Positions 14,485 to 21,756 of a DNA stretch of 27,768 nt are shown piece after piece. How positions within the stretch are numbered: position 1 is the first letter of the stretch; each line of letters begins with the position of its first letter. The stretch covers positions 1 through 27,768 of the forward strand of contig DAOVXU010000003.1 of the NCBI GenBank assembly GCA_030635995.1, read 5' to 3'. A program made the position numbers and the translations under genes. The DNA is from Arcobacter sp. GTDB lineage: Bacteria > Campylobacterota > Campylobacteria > Campylobacterales > Arcobacteraceae. Below the pieces are notes generated by a model. That model was not told where the DNA came from. It did not search any database and saw only the letters and a list, made by a program, of their open reading frames with translations.

Positions 14485-16077
14485 TTATTTAGTGTAATTT
14501 ACTAAAATCATCCCTGCAAACTTTTTCTTTTTATAAAACTCTACTCTATAGATATTTCCATCTTTATCAACAGAATATCTTTTCATAAACATATTTTTAT
14601 CAATATTTTTATTTGTTTCTATTCCTGATTTATGTTTATATCCAATTACATTCACCCTAAAAACTTTTCCATCCATAACTAAAAATTCTTTTTTAACATT
14701 AATAGTATCTCCAAATTTAACTTTTTTAATTTTACCATCTATTTTAAAAGAAATTTCTGTATTAATATTTAAATGTTCAGCATAATCAGCTTCAAGTCTA
14801 GTCAATCTTCGATTTCCATAATAAATAGTATATACATTATTTTGCTTAATTATTTTTATCAAAGGATTACTTGGAAGATAGTTTACAACTCCATTTGATT
14901 TTATTGGAAAATGTTTTTGTATATTTCTTATATCTTTTAAAGGCATTTTTATATGTATATCATCAAAAGTTATACTTATATCATCATTTAATACACTTTT
15001 TATCCCATCAATAGTCATTGGGAATTCTCTTTTATATTTTATTCCCATAATATCCATAAATTTTTCCAATGCAAGTAATTTATAGTAAACACGCTCTGGT
15101 ATATTTAAACTCTTACTTGTTTCATGTCCAAATGCAGATTTTCCATTTGTTACAGCATAATAAGTAAGTGTTTTTGCCATCTCTTGCTCTACATATGTTT
15201 TTTTAAATCTTGTATGTGTATTTTTTGTTCTATATATATCTTCCTCTTTTAAAAGATATTTATTTAAATGATTATTTACCTCTTCAGAAATTGTATATGT
15301 ATCAGCATACTTTTTTACATTGGGTAGTATCTCTTGATCAATAACTATTGTTTGTCCCCATTTTCTTGGTTGGTGCATCTTATCAATGTACATGGGTCTA
15401 TAAAAACCACTACCATCATGCAAATTTAAAATAAGTTTTACTTTTGGATCAATTATATATTTTTTAATTCTTTGTACTATTTTATACTCTGGATCATCTT
15501 TAGGTAAATTTGCAAATTTACGATTCATATCACCAAAAGGTCCTCTTGAACGCTTAATAATACTATAAAGATTTAAATTTGGGACAATCCATACAGAACC
15601 TTTTGTAATTGTATAATGTGTAGAGATAATTGAAGCAGCCATAAACCCACCTGGTTCATCTCCTTGAATTCCACCTACTATTAAAAGTGTATTATCATCA
15701 GATTTACCTTTTTTTATCAAATCAAAAGCAAAAGCATCTAAATTTTTTTTATTTAATATTGTACTTTTTCTAAGATATTTATTTTTAGTAATATCGTTAA
15801 CTACTTTTTTTATTATTTTATTATTTTCTTTTTTCACTTCAAATTTAGAAATTATTTTTTTAGGTTTTTCCAAAAAAACCTCTTCTATTTTATTCTTTTC
15901 TGTTATATCTACTTTCTTTTTTTTTATACTAGATATAACGTTTTTATTTTTTGATTCTTCTTGTTTTATTATCTGTTTTACCTCTTTTTTTTCAGGGGAA
16001 AAATAACACCCAGTAGATAAACTAATTATAACTACAACAATAACTAATCTATATAACTTTAACATGCCAAGGCTCAT
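14485..16077 (-). CDS. M99-family peptidoglycan carboxypeptidase, Csd4/Pgp1 type, predicted lipoprotein
   Basis: Csd4 of H. pylori and Pgp1 of Campylobacter jejuni trim the tripeptide of peptidoglycan stems to dipeptide and are needed for helical shape. The zinc site is diagnostic: Q138 and E141 in GGIQGDEPGG and H220 in LNLHDGSGFY. These have the same Gln-Glu-His spacing as Q46, E49 and H128 of Csd4, where Gln replaces the usual His of M14 enzymes. E319 in FGHETSK is the likely catalytic Glu. After the catalytic part come the extra beta domains (about 350-530) seen in this family. The N-terminus is a lipoprotein signal with lipobox LSTGC (C24), then a basic Lys/Glu-rich region (25-100). The start is ATG at 16077 with GGGG upstream; it overlaps the M15 gene by 29 bases. 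Confidence 0.87.
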   Translation of the reverse strand: MSLGMLKLYRLVIVVVIISLSTGCYFSPEKKEVKQIIKQEESKNKNVISSIKKKKVDITEKNKIEEVFLEKPKKIISKFEVKKENNKIIKKVVNDITKNKYLRKSTILNKKNLDAFAFDLIKKGKSDDNTLLIVGGIQGDEPGGFMAASIISTHYTITKGSVWIVPNLNLYSIIKRSRGPFGDMNRKFANLPKDDPEYKIVQRIKKYIIDPKVKLILNLHDGSGFYRPMYIDKMHQPRKWGQTIVIDQEILPNVKKYADTYTISEEVNNHLNKYLLKEEDIYRTKNTHTRFKKTYVEQEMAKTLTYYAVTNGKSAFGHETSKSLNIPERVYYKLLALEKFMDIMGIKYKREFPMTIDGIKSVLNDDISITFDDIHIKMPLKDIRNIQKHFPIKSNGVVNYLPSNPLIKIIKQNNVYTIYYGNRRLTRLEADYAEHLNINTEISFKIDGKIKKVKFGDTINVKKEFLVMDGKVFRVNVIGYKHKSGIETNKNIDKNMFMKRYSVDKDGNIYRVEFYKKKKFAGMILVNYTK

Positions 16078-16846
16078 ATCCTACCCCATCTTTATTATTT
16101 ATTTCATATCTCATTGAAATATATGTTAATTTTGTTAATTCTTTAAACTCTTTAGTTTTAGCAAATCTATCTGTAAAATTATCATATCCAAAACCTTTTT
16201 TACCAACATCAAAATCACTTATTGCATGGTAAGTATATGCAGGAGGTGCAATCGAAAAGGAAGCTTGTGTTATATTTCCATTTAATCTATATATTTTATC
16301 CATATACAAACTCATCTGTTTTGCTACACCTCTTACTCCCGATGTTAAAATAATACTTTTCCCAATATCTTTTTTAACTTGATTATAATCATCAAAAGGC
16401 TTACCCTTAAATAAATAATGCCCTGTACAAGGTATTTTTCTAACTTCTTTTTTAGAAATTTTACTAGAGATATTAGCAATAGTTCTATCACCATAAAATT
16501 GATATTTAGCAGGGTCTTCATAAAAAAGTTCATCTAATAATGCCAATTCAGCTTTTGTAAATGCCCCTATTGCACTATAATTTCTACCATAAAACAATGC
16601 ATTATCAAAAGATATAATATTAAAATTTCCATAACCTACATATTTTTTTACTTTTCTTAATCTATCTCGTACATTAACAAAAATTTGCCATCTCTCTTTT
16701 GAGATATAAATATCATTTCGAAAAGTAGTGTTTTTAGGGATAGATAATGAATCAATAGGTACATAAATATTATTTTTTAAAGCAAAAGCATCTTTTACAA
16801 ATAGTGAAGATATTGCACCTAAACTTAAAAAAGTTCTTCTATCCAT
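16049..16846 (-). CDS. M15-type D-Ala-D-Ala carboxypeptidase-like protein with twin-arginine-like leader
   Basis: This is a LAS-fold zinc peptidase likely to act on peptidoglycan peptides in the periplasm. The 265 residues begin MDRRTFLSLGAISSLFVKDAFA, a twin-arginine-type signal with RRTFL and a probable cleavage site near residue 22. The catalytic part is at the C-terminus: SGVRGVAKQ (R172), YHAISDFDVG (H207, D213) and YEPWHVKV (E258, H261). This is the R, H-x-D and ExxH order of the M15 family, with one residue fewer between H and D than the common HxxGxAxD. It overlaps the HIT gene by 8 bases and the Csd4/Pgp1 gene by 29. The adjacent wall peptidase supports a role in peptidoglycan trimming. 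Substrate specificity is not evident. Confidence 0.8.
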   Translation of the reverse strand: MDRRTFLSLGAISSLFVKDAFALKNNIYVPIDSLSIPKNTTFRNDIYISKERWQIFVNVRDRLRKVKKYVGYGNFNIISFDNALFYGRNYSAIGAFTKAELALLDELFYEDPAKYQFYGDRTIANISSKISKKEVRKIPCTGHYLFKGKPFDDYNQVKKDIGKSIILTSGVRGVAKQMSLYMDKIYRLNGNITQASFSIAPPAYTYHAISDFDVGKKGFGYDNFTDRFAKTKEFKELTKLTYISMRYEINNKDGVGYEPWHVKVI

Positions 16847-17228
16847 TCGATAGACTCCTCTTTTCTAATTTTAATTTTATATTTAAATAAAATATATCAA
16901 AATCTAGTAATTTTAGCTTAGCCTCTCTTTGTTTTTTACCCCAAGTTGGCTCTGGGAAAAAACTATCATTCTCAAATCTAGCTTGAATATGAAAATGTAC
17001 ATGAGGTACATAGTTTCCAAAAGATGCGATATTTACTTTAGTTGGCTTAAAATATTCTAACATCTCAATCTCAATAATATTTAAAACTTCTAAAATTTCA
17101 AATTGTATCTTTTTTGAACACTCACTAAACTCTTTAATTCTATCAATCGTAAATATTTTTAGCCAAGGTATCTCAAATGGCTCAATTTCAACTTTTATAA
17201 GTTGATTTTGATAAATAATTTTCTCCAC
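16839..17228 (-). CDS. HIT-family nucleotide-binding protein
   Basis: HIT proteins hydrolyse or transfer nucleoside monophosphates from substrates such as AMP-lysine or dinucleoside polyphosphates. The signature HxHxHxx is at H76, H78 and H80 in PHVHFHIQARF, with VNIASFGNYVPH just before as the usual approach strand. FPEPTWGKKQ follows the motif. The length of 129 residues is normal. The start is a GTG at 17228, which overlaps the last base of the DUF493 stop, with GGTGG just upstream. It lies between DUF493 and the M15 peptidase. The substrate is unknown. Confidence 0.85.
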   Translation of the reverse strand: MEKIIYQNQLIKVEIEPFEIPWLKIFTIDRIKEFSECSKKIQFEILEVLNIIEIEMLEYFKPTKVNIASFGNYVPHVHFHIQARFENDSFFPEPTWGKKQREAKLKLLDFDIFYLNIKLKLEKRSLSNG

Positions 17229-17491
17229 TATACCACCATTTTTATATGTTTATGATCAACAAATAATTTATGTAATTCTGTTCTGTCATCATCGCTATGT
17301 ACTAATAAGTCCACACTATAACTTTTAAATTTACCACCAGAACTAACTTTTGATTTAGTCACTTTATGCTCTCTTGCATCAAGTATCTCTTTTGCAATTT
17401 TATTACCATTATGCTCATGTTTAATAACAATTTTATAACACCAATTACATGGATACTCTAACTCTAACTTATGATCATTTAGATCAATCAT
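17228..17491 (-). CDS. DUF493 (YbeD/HP0495 family) protein
   Basis: This small 87-residue protein matches the YbeD family: LELEYPCNWCYKIVIKHE at the start, a variable middle, then SGGKFKSYSVDLLVHSDDD and a final HKLFVDHKHIKMVV. That is the same strand order as in E. coli YbeD and the H. pylori protein HP0495. These have an ACT-like ferredoxin fold and no settled function; some relatives are linked to lipoate metabolism by gene order only. It overlaps moaC by 4 bases (ATGA) and the HIT gene by 1 base, so it is translated as part of the moaC operon. Confidence 0.82.
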   Translation of the reverse strand: MIDLNDHKLELEYPCNWCYKIVIKHEHNGNKIAKEILDAREHKVTKSKVSSGGKFKSYSVDLLVHSDDDRTELHKLFVDHKHIKMVV

Positions 17492-17958
17492 CTTTGAAAA
17501 TCACCAGTTTTCCCACCGCTTTTATGTTCAAGTTGAATATTATTTATAATCATCCCCTTATCAATTGCTTTAACCATATCATAAATAGTAAGAAGTCCTA
17601 CAGACACACCCGTAAGTGCTTCCATCTCAACACCAGTTTGTCCACTTAATTTTGTAGTAACTATAAGTTTAAACCCTGGTAAATCATCAAGCTGCTCAAC
17701 ATCGCAATTTACGCCTGTAAGCAATAAAGGGTGACACATAGGGATAAGATCTGGCGTTCTTTTAGCACCCAAAATAGCTGCAATAACAGCAGTTTGAACA
17801 ACTGGACCCTTTTTATTACTATTTGATACTATATTATCAAAAGCTTTTTGATTCATTGATATTGTTCCACTTGCAATTGCAACTCTTGTTGTATTATCTT
17901 TATCCGATACATCAACCATTTTCGGTCTATCATTACTATCTAAATGTGTTAAATTCAT
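17488..17958 (-). CDS. moaC: Cyclic pyranopterin monophosphate synthase MoaC
   Basis: MoaC converts the MoaA product to cyclic pyranopterin monophosphate, an early step of molybdenum cofactor synthesis. The sequence holds MVDVSDKDNTTRVAIASG, KRTPDLIPMCHPLLLTGV (with the catalytic-site His) and TGQTGVEMEALTGVSVGLLTIYDMVKAID-type segments, here in SGQTGVEMEALTGVSVGLLT. All are family hallmarks. An ATG at 17970 opens the frame, but ATG at 17958 is preferred. It gives MNLTHLDSNDRPKMVDV, which aligns with the start of E. coli MoaC, and it has GGA seven bases upstream. It heads the overlapping operon moaC, DUF493, HIT, M15, Csd4/Pgp1. moaA is not in the window. Confidence 0.94.
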   Translation of the reverse strand: MNLTHLDSNDRPKMVDVSDKDNTTRVAIASGTISMNQKAFDNIVSNSNKKGPVVQTAVIAAILGAKRTPDLIPMCHPLLLTGVNCDVEQLDDLPGFKLIVTTKLSGQTGVEMEALTGVSVGLLTIYDMVKAIDKGMIINNIQLEHKSGGKTGDFQR

Positions 17959-17989
17959 TGTATATTCCATTCATATTTTATATCTACAG

Positions 17990-17995
17990 ATTATA
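17990..17995 (-). promoter_or_regulatory. Probable -10 element of the moaC operon
   Basis: A minus-strand TATAAT lies 32 bases before the preferred moaC ATG at 17958. No other promoter is obvious within the overlapping operon, so it may drive all five genes. Confidence 0.5.
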
Positions 17996-18023
17996 TTAAA
18001 GTTTATATTAAGTAAAGATTAAG

Positions 18024-18029
18024 TAAAAT
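18024..18029 (+). promoter_or_regulatory. Candidate -10 element of rpsU
   Basis: TAAAAT lies 41 bases upstream of the rpsU ATG in the divergent moaC/rpsU gap. No strong -35 box is seen. Confidence 0.35.
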
Positions 18030-18069
18030 TCATTTCCAAAAATTATGCAAGAAAGTAGGTGATGTACAA

Positions 18070-18282
18070 ATGCCTGGTATTAAAGTAAAAGATGTAGAAT
18101 CTTTCGATGAAGCTTATAGAAGATTTAAAAAACAATGTGATAGAAGTTTAATCGTTACAGAAACAAGAGCAAGAAGATATTTTGAATCTAACCCTGAAAA
18201 GAAAAAGAAACAAAAAATCAATGCTAAGAAAAAAATGATGAAAAAACTTTATATGCTAAGAAGATATGAGTCTAGACTGTAA
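18070..18282 (+). CDS. rpsU: 30S ribosomal protein S21
   Basis: S21 is a small basic protein of the 30S subunit platform that helps in initiation. The 70 residues begin MPGIKVKDVESFDEAYRRFK, with the conserved SFDEAYRRFK core, and continue with a strongly basic helix ending in KKKMMKKLYMLRRYESRL. The start is ATG at 18070, with AGGTGA in front. It is monocistronic, with a clear hairpin terminator 18 bases after the stop. Confidence 0.95.
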   Translation: MPGIKVKDVESFDEAYRRFKKQCDRSLIVTETRARRYFESNPEKKKKQKINAKKKMMKKLYMLRRYESRL

Positions 18283-18300
18283 TCTTTAAAGTACATTTAT

Positions 18301-18336
18301 AAAAAAGGTAAGAATGTAAATTCTTGCCTTTTTTTA
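18301..18336 (+). terminator. Rho-independent terminator of rpsU
   Basis: A 14-bp stem (18301-18314 with 18321-18334, one G-U pair) with a 6-base loop ends in a T-run. It has the A-tract/stem/T-tract form shared with the other terminators in the window. Confidence 0.88.
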
Positions 18337-18348
18337 TGCAAAATTTGA

Positions 18349-18354
18349 TACAAT
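18349..18354 (+). promoter_or_regulatory. Probable -10 element of purT
   Basis: TACAAT in the context TTTGATACAATA lies 36 bases before the purT ATG. The same GATACAAT string occurs before the aminotransferase operon at 21688-21695, which strengthens both as promoters. Confidence 0.55.
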
Positions 18355-18390
18355 ACTTTATAAAATTTAACAAAAAACAAAAGGGAAAAA

Positions 18391-19560
18391 ATGCAATTTA
18401 CAGCACCGTTAAAATCAGATTCTATAAAAATAATGCTTCTAGGAAGTGGCGAATTAGGTAAAGAGGTAGTGATTGAAGCACAAAGACTAGGTTGTGAAAC
18501 AATTGCTGTTGATAGCTATGCAAATGCACCTGCACATTTAGTTGCAAATAGATCTTATGTAGTTGATATGAAAAATGAAAATGAACTACTTGAAGTTATT
18601 AGAAGAGAAAAGCCTGATTATATACTTCCAGAAGTTGAAGCTATTAGTATATCTGCACTTTTTAAAGCCGAAGAGGAGGGATTCAATGTAATCCCTAATG
18701 CTGAAGCTGTAAATAAAACGATGAATAGAAGAAATATTCGAGTTTTTGCTTGTGAAGAGTTACAGCTTCCTGCATCAAAATATGAATTTGTTTCTACATT
18801 TGAAGCACTTCAAAAAGCTGGTGAAAATATAGGTTTCCCTTGTGTAATCAAACCTGTAATGTCTAGTTCTGGTCACGGTCAAACTATTGCAAAATCTGCT
18901 GATGATTTACAAAATTCTTGGGAAGTTGCAAAAGAAGCTAGAGGAGATGCTAGTGAATTAATAGTTGAAGAGTTTATAACATTTGATTATGAGATTACAC
19001 TTTTAACAGTAAGAAATGAAACAGGAACAACATTTTGTGAACCAATAGGTCATATCCAAAAAGATGGTGACTATGTTTTCTCATGGCAACCAATAGAGAT
19101 GTCTGAATTAGCAAAACAAAGAAGTATAGATGTTGCTAAAAAGATTACTGATGGACTTGGGGGTAGAGGATTATTTGGTGTTGAGCTATTTGTAAAAGGT
19201 GATGATGTTTATTTTTCTGAAGTAAGCCCTAGACCACACGATACAGGTATGGTTACACTTATAACTCAATCACAAAGTGAATTTGCTCTTCATATCAGAG
19301 CTATTTTAGGATTGTCTTTAGAGTATGTTGATTATGGTTGTGGAGCATCTGCTGCTTACAAATCACAAAATGATACTTTTAATCCATCTATAAATATTGA
19401 AGATTCTATTTGGGATAAAAATACTATTGTAAGGGTATTTGGAAAACCACAAAGTCATTTAGGTAGAAGGATGGCTGTTGCACTAACTTTTGATAAAAAC
19501 TCTAGTGAAGCTGCACTTAATTTATCTAAAAAAGCTATTAAAAAAATAACTGACATTTAA
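18391..19560 (+). CDS. purT: Formate-dependent phosphoribosylglycinamide formyltransferase PurT
   Basis: PurT uses formate and ATP to formylate GAR in purine synthesis, in place of the folate-dependent PurN. It is an ATP-grasp enzyme of 389 residues, the usual length. IMLLGSGELGKEVVIEAQRLG is the N-terminal nucleotide-like fold. Segments typical of PurT follow: LPEVEAISISALF, MNRRNIRVFACEEL, PCVIKPVMSSSGHGQ, SELIVEEFITFDYEITLLT and FSEVSPRPHDTGMVTL. The start is ATG at 18391, with AAGGGA upstream. It is probably a single-gene unit between the rpsU terminator and its own hairpin. purA lies about 4 kb downstream in a different operon. Confidence 0.97.
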   Translation: MQFTAPLKSDSIKIMLLGSGELGKEVVIEAQRLGCETIAVDSYANAPAHLVANRSYVVDMKNENELLEVIRREKPDYILPEVEAISISALFKAEEEGFNVIPNAEAVNKTMNRRNIRVFACEELQLPASKYEFVSTFEALQKAGENIGFPCVIKPVMSSSGHGQTIAKSADDLQNSWEVAKEARGDASELIVEEFITFDYEITLLTVRNETGTTFCEPIGHIQKDGDYVFSWQPIEMSELAKQRSIDVAKKITDGLGGRGLFGVELFVKGDDVYFSEVSPRPHDTGMVTLITQSQSEFALHIRAILGLSLEYVDYGCGASAAYKSQNDTFNPSINIEDSIWDKNTIVRVFGKPQSHLGRRMAVALTFDKNSSEAALNLSKKAIKKITDI

Positions 19561-19567
19561 GAATACT

Positions 19568-19605
19568 AAAAAGGGGAAAGTTACAAAGTCAACTTTCCCT
19601 TTTTT
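19568..19605. terminator. Bidirectional hairpin terminator between purT and the histidine kinase
   Basis: A 15-bp stem (19568-19582 with 19591-19605, one G-T pair) with an 8-base loop has an A-tract on the left and a T-tract on the right. It lies 7 bases after the purT stop, and its right end overlaps the stop codon of the convergent kinase gene. Confidence 0.8.
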
Positions 19606-21577
19606 AGATTACAATAGTAAAACAAGCTCCAAAATACATTTCCTCTTCATATTTCCAATTTACATTTGTAACCTCTAAAGTACCACTAAATTTATTTTTA
19701 ATAATATCTTTTGACATATACAAACCTATACCTGTACCTTGACTTTGATGCTTTGTTGTAAAATATGGGTCAAAAATCTTTTCAATGATATCTGACGGTA
19801 TTCCACCACCATTATCATAAATCTTAATATTATTCTTATTATTTTTTCTTTCTGTTGTTATTTTAACAACTTTTTTAATAATCTTTTTTTCTACTAAAAT
19901 ATCTTTTGCATTATTTAAAATATTTAATATCACTTGTGATAATTGAGATGTTGAACCAAAAGATAATAATTCCGATTGAGTAAAATCTTTAAATAAAATA
20001 ATATCATTATCTTTATAGGCAATCTCTACTATACTCAATATACTATTTATTGTATTAGCAATATTAAATTCCTCATTACTATCACCTGAGTCCTTCATAT
20101 AATTTCTAAAGTCATCAATAGTTTGAGAAAGAAATCGAACATGCCCTATAATTTGATTGTATGATTTTTCATTTTCATTATTAGTTAAAATACCAATTTG
20201 ACTTTGTATAATATTTCCAGAGGAGATAGTACTAATTGCACTTAATGGTTGTCTCCATTGATGAGCAATATTCCCTATCATCTCTCCAAGTGAAGCAAAT
20301 CTTGCTTGAGATAAAAGTTGAGCATCTTTCTCTCTACTCCTATTAACTTCAACTTTAACATTATCTTCTAATGATAAATTTATTTTATGTAATTTCTTTT
20401 CATTTTTCTTTACAATATATTGATAATTTTTAAATGCTTTTTTAATATTTGTTGCTAAAAAATATGAGATGACAATAACAAGAATAGATAATAAAATTGC
20501 TAAAAGAACTATATATGTTGTAAAATGTTCAAATTTTTCTTTATTTATATTTTTTTTCATCAATAAAACTTTATCTATATCATCAATATACACTCCTGCA
20601 CTAATGACAAAATCATACTCTTCACTATATTTTACAAATGTTAATTTTCTAGCGTTACGCATATCTTTAGAACCCATATTTGTTGTTGAAATATATTCTA
20701 AATAAACATTCCCATTCTTTTTTGCAAGTTTAAATCCCTCTTTAAAATAATACTTACCATTTATATCTTTTATATTAAAACTATTAGTTCCTATAAGTTG
20801 TTTATTTTTATGTGCGAGTAATTTACCATCATTATTAACAATATAAAGATAACCTTTTTTCCCAAATCTTATAGTATTTACCCTATCTATAATTTCACTT
20901 TTTATCTCTTTATCTATATTTACAACATAATCTCCAACACTTAAAATTATCCCTAAAGGTTTAAATATCTTAATATAATTTATTTTTAGAAATTCTTTAC
21001 TTTGTTCTACATACGGTTTTACTTCATAATATTTATGATATCCTTTACCATCATTTTGAGCAATATTAAGAGCTGTTTTAATATATAATGTATTATCTTT
21101 ATCTCTAAAATTTAAAATAGATAAATCCTCATAATGATCTTGGATTGGTAACATTATAGCAACACCTTTAGTTGAAATAATATTAAGATAACCATCACTG
21201 TTTTTTAACCTAACATTTTGAAGTGTTTTTCTAATAATAGAAAAAATTTGTTCTTTTGTTTTTGTATCTTTATTTTGAGTATAAACGGCATCAATAATAG
21301 AATAATAAGAATTAAGATTATTTTTAATTTGTTTTTTTAATCTTAGATGGATAGTTTGTTTTTTAAATTCAATCAGTTCAAAAACTTTATTTACTTCATT
21401 TTCAATAAGCTCTTTTTGAGACTTTATATAACTCTCTTTTTCTGAAATATATTCTTTTTCTAAAAAATCATGTTGATAATTAATAATTGAATAAGTTAAT
21501 ATTATAGACAATAAAAGTAAAGATATTATTGGTATAAAAATAGTTAATTTAAATATACTTTTTTCAGATAATATCAT
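19604..21577 (-). CDS. Membrane histidine kinase with Cache sensor and HWRQPL box
   Basis: A two-component sensor kinase of 657 residues. Membrane spans lie at about 12-32 and 353-375. The periplasmic part between them reads as a double Cache domain, with repeated elements such as GYLNIIS...GVAIMLP and later GKKGYLYIVNNDGKLLAHKN followed by ISAGVYIDDID. A coiled linker leads to the phospho-acceptor box LGEMIGNIAHQWRQPLSAIS (His near 439). The ATPase part has NNAKDIL (N box), YDNGGGIP (G1), FDPYFTTK (F box) and GTGIGLYMSK (G2). The frame opens with GTG 21580, but ATG 21577 has AAGG six bases before it. No response regulator gene is adjacent, so its partner is unknown. Confidence 0.92.
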   Translation of the reverse strand: MILSEKSIFKLTIFIPIISLLLLSIILTYSIINYQHDFLEKEYISEKESYIKSQKELIENEVNKVFELIEFKKQTIHLRLKKQIKNNLNSYYSIIDAVYTQNKDTKTKEQIFSIIRKTLQNVRLKNSDGYLNIISTKGVAIMLPIQDHYEDLSILNFRDKDNTLYIKTALNIAQNDGKGYHKYYEVKPYVEQSKEFLKINYIKIFKPLGIILSVGDYVVNIDKEIKSEIIDRVNTIRFGKKGYLYIVNNDGKLLAHKNKQLIGTNSFNIKDINGKYYFKEGFKLAKKNGNVYLEYISTTNMGSKDMRNARKLTFVKYSEEYDFVISAGVYIDDIDKVLLMKKNINKEKFEHFTTYIVLLAILLSILVIVISYFLATNIKKAFKNYQYIVKKNEKKLHKINLSLEDNVKVEVNRSREKDAQLLSQARFASLGEMIGNIAHQWRQPLSAISTISSGNIIQSQIGILTNNENEKSYNQIIGHVRFLSQTIDDFRNYMKDSGDSNEEFNIANTINSILSIVEIAYKDNDIILFKDFTQSELLSFGSTSQLSQVILNILNNAKDILVEKKIIKKVVKITTERKNNKNNIKIYDNGGGIPSDIIEKIFDPYFTTKHQSQGTGIGLYMSKDIIKNKFSGTLEVTNVNWKYEEEMYFGACFTIVI

Positions 21578-21689
21578 CACTAACCTTATTTAATTTTTTA
21601 TAGTTTATCTAATTTTTTATAAAATATTAATCATAAAATATAATCTATAATTTAAATTCCACCTAACCACTTTTTAAATTATTTTTGGA

Positions 21690-21695
21690 TACAAT
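21690..21695 (+). promoter_or_regulatory. Probable -10 element of the aminotransferase-hisZ-purA operon
   Basis: TACAAT in the context TTTGGATACAATG lies 62 bases before the aminotransferase ATG. The leader made from it would begin just before the hairpin at 21706. Confidence 0.5.
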
Positions 21696-21705
21696 GATGA
21701 TATAA

Positions 21706-21734
21706 AAAAGGTATCTAGTAAATAGATGCCTTTT
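21706..21734. other. Terminator-like hairpin in the leader of the aminotransferase operon
   Basis: A 12-bp stem (21706-21717 with 21723-21734, one G-U pair) with a 5-base loop has the same A-tract/stem/T-tract form as the terminators nearby. It lies between the putative -10 and the start codon, 23 bases before the ATG. On the minus strand it is followed by a T-run. It could be an attenuator, a 5' stabilising stem or a block to antisense reading. Confidence 0.55.
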
Positions 21735-21756
21735 GTAATGTTTAAGGAAATATAAA

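Noticed and set aside
14477..14493. Small palindrome (ACTAAAT/ATTTAGT) at the end of the Csd4/Pgp1 gene as terminator
   Set aside because: Seven AT-rich base pairs without a T-run are too weak to support.
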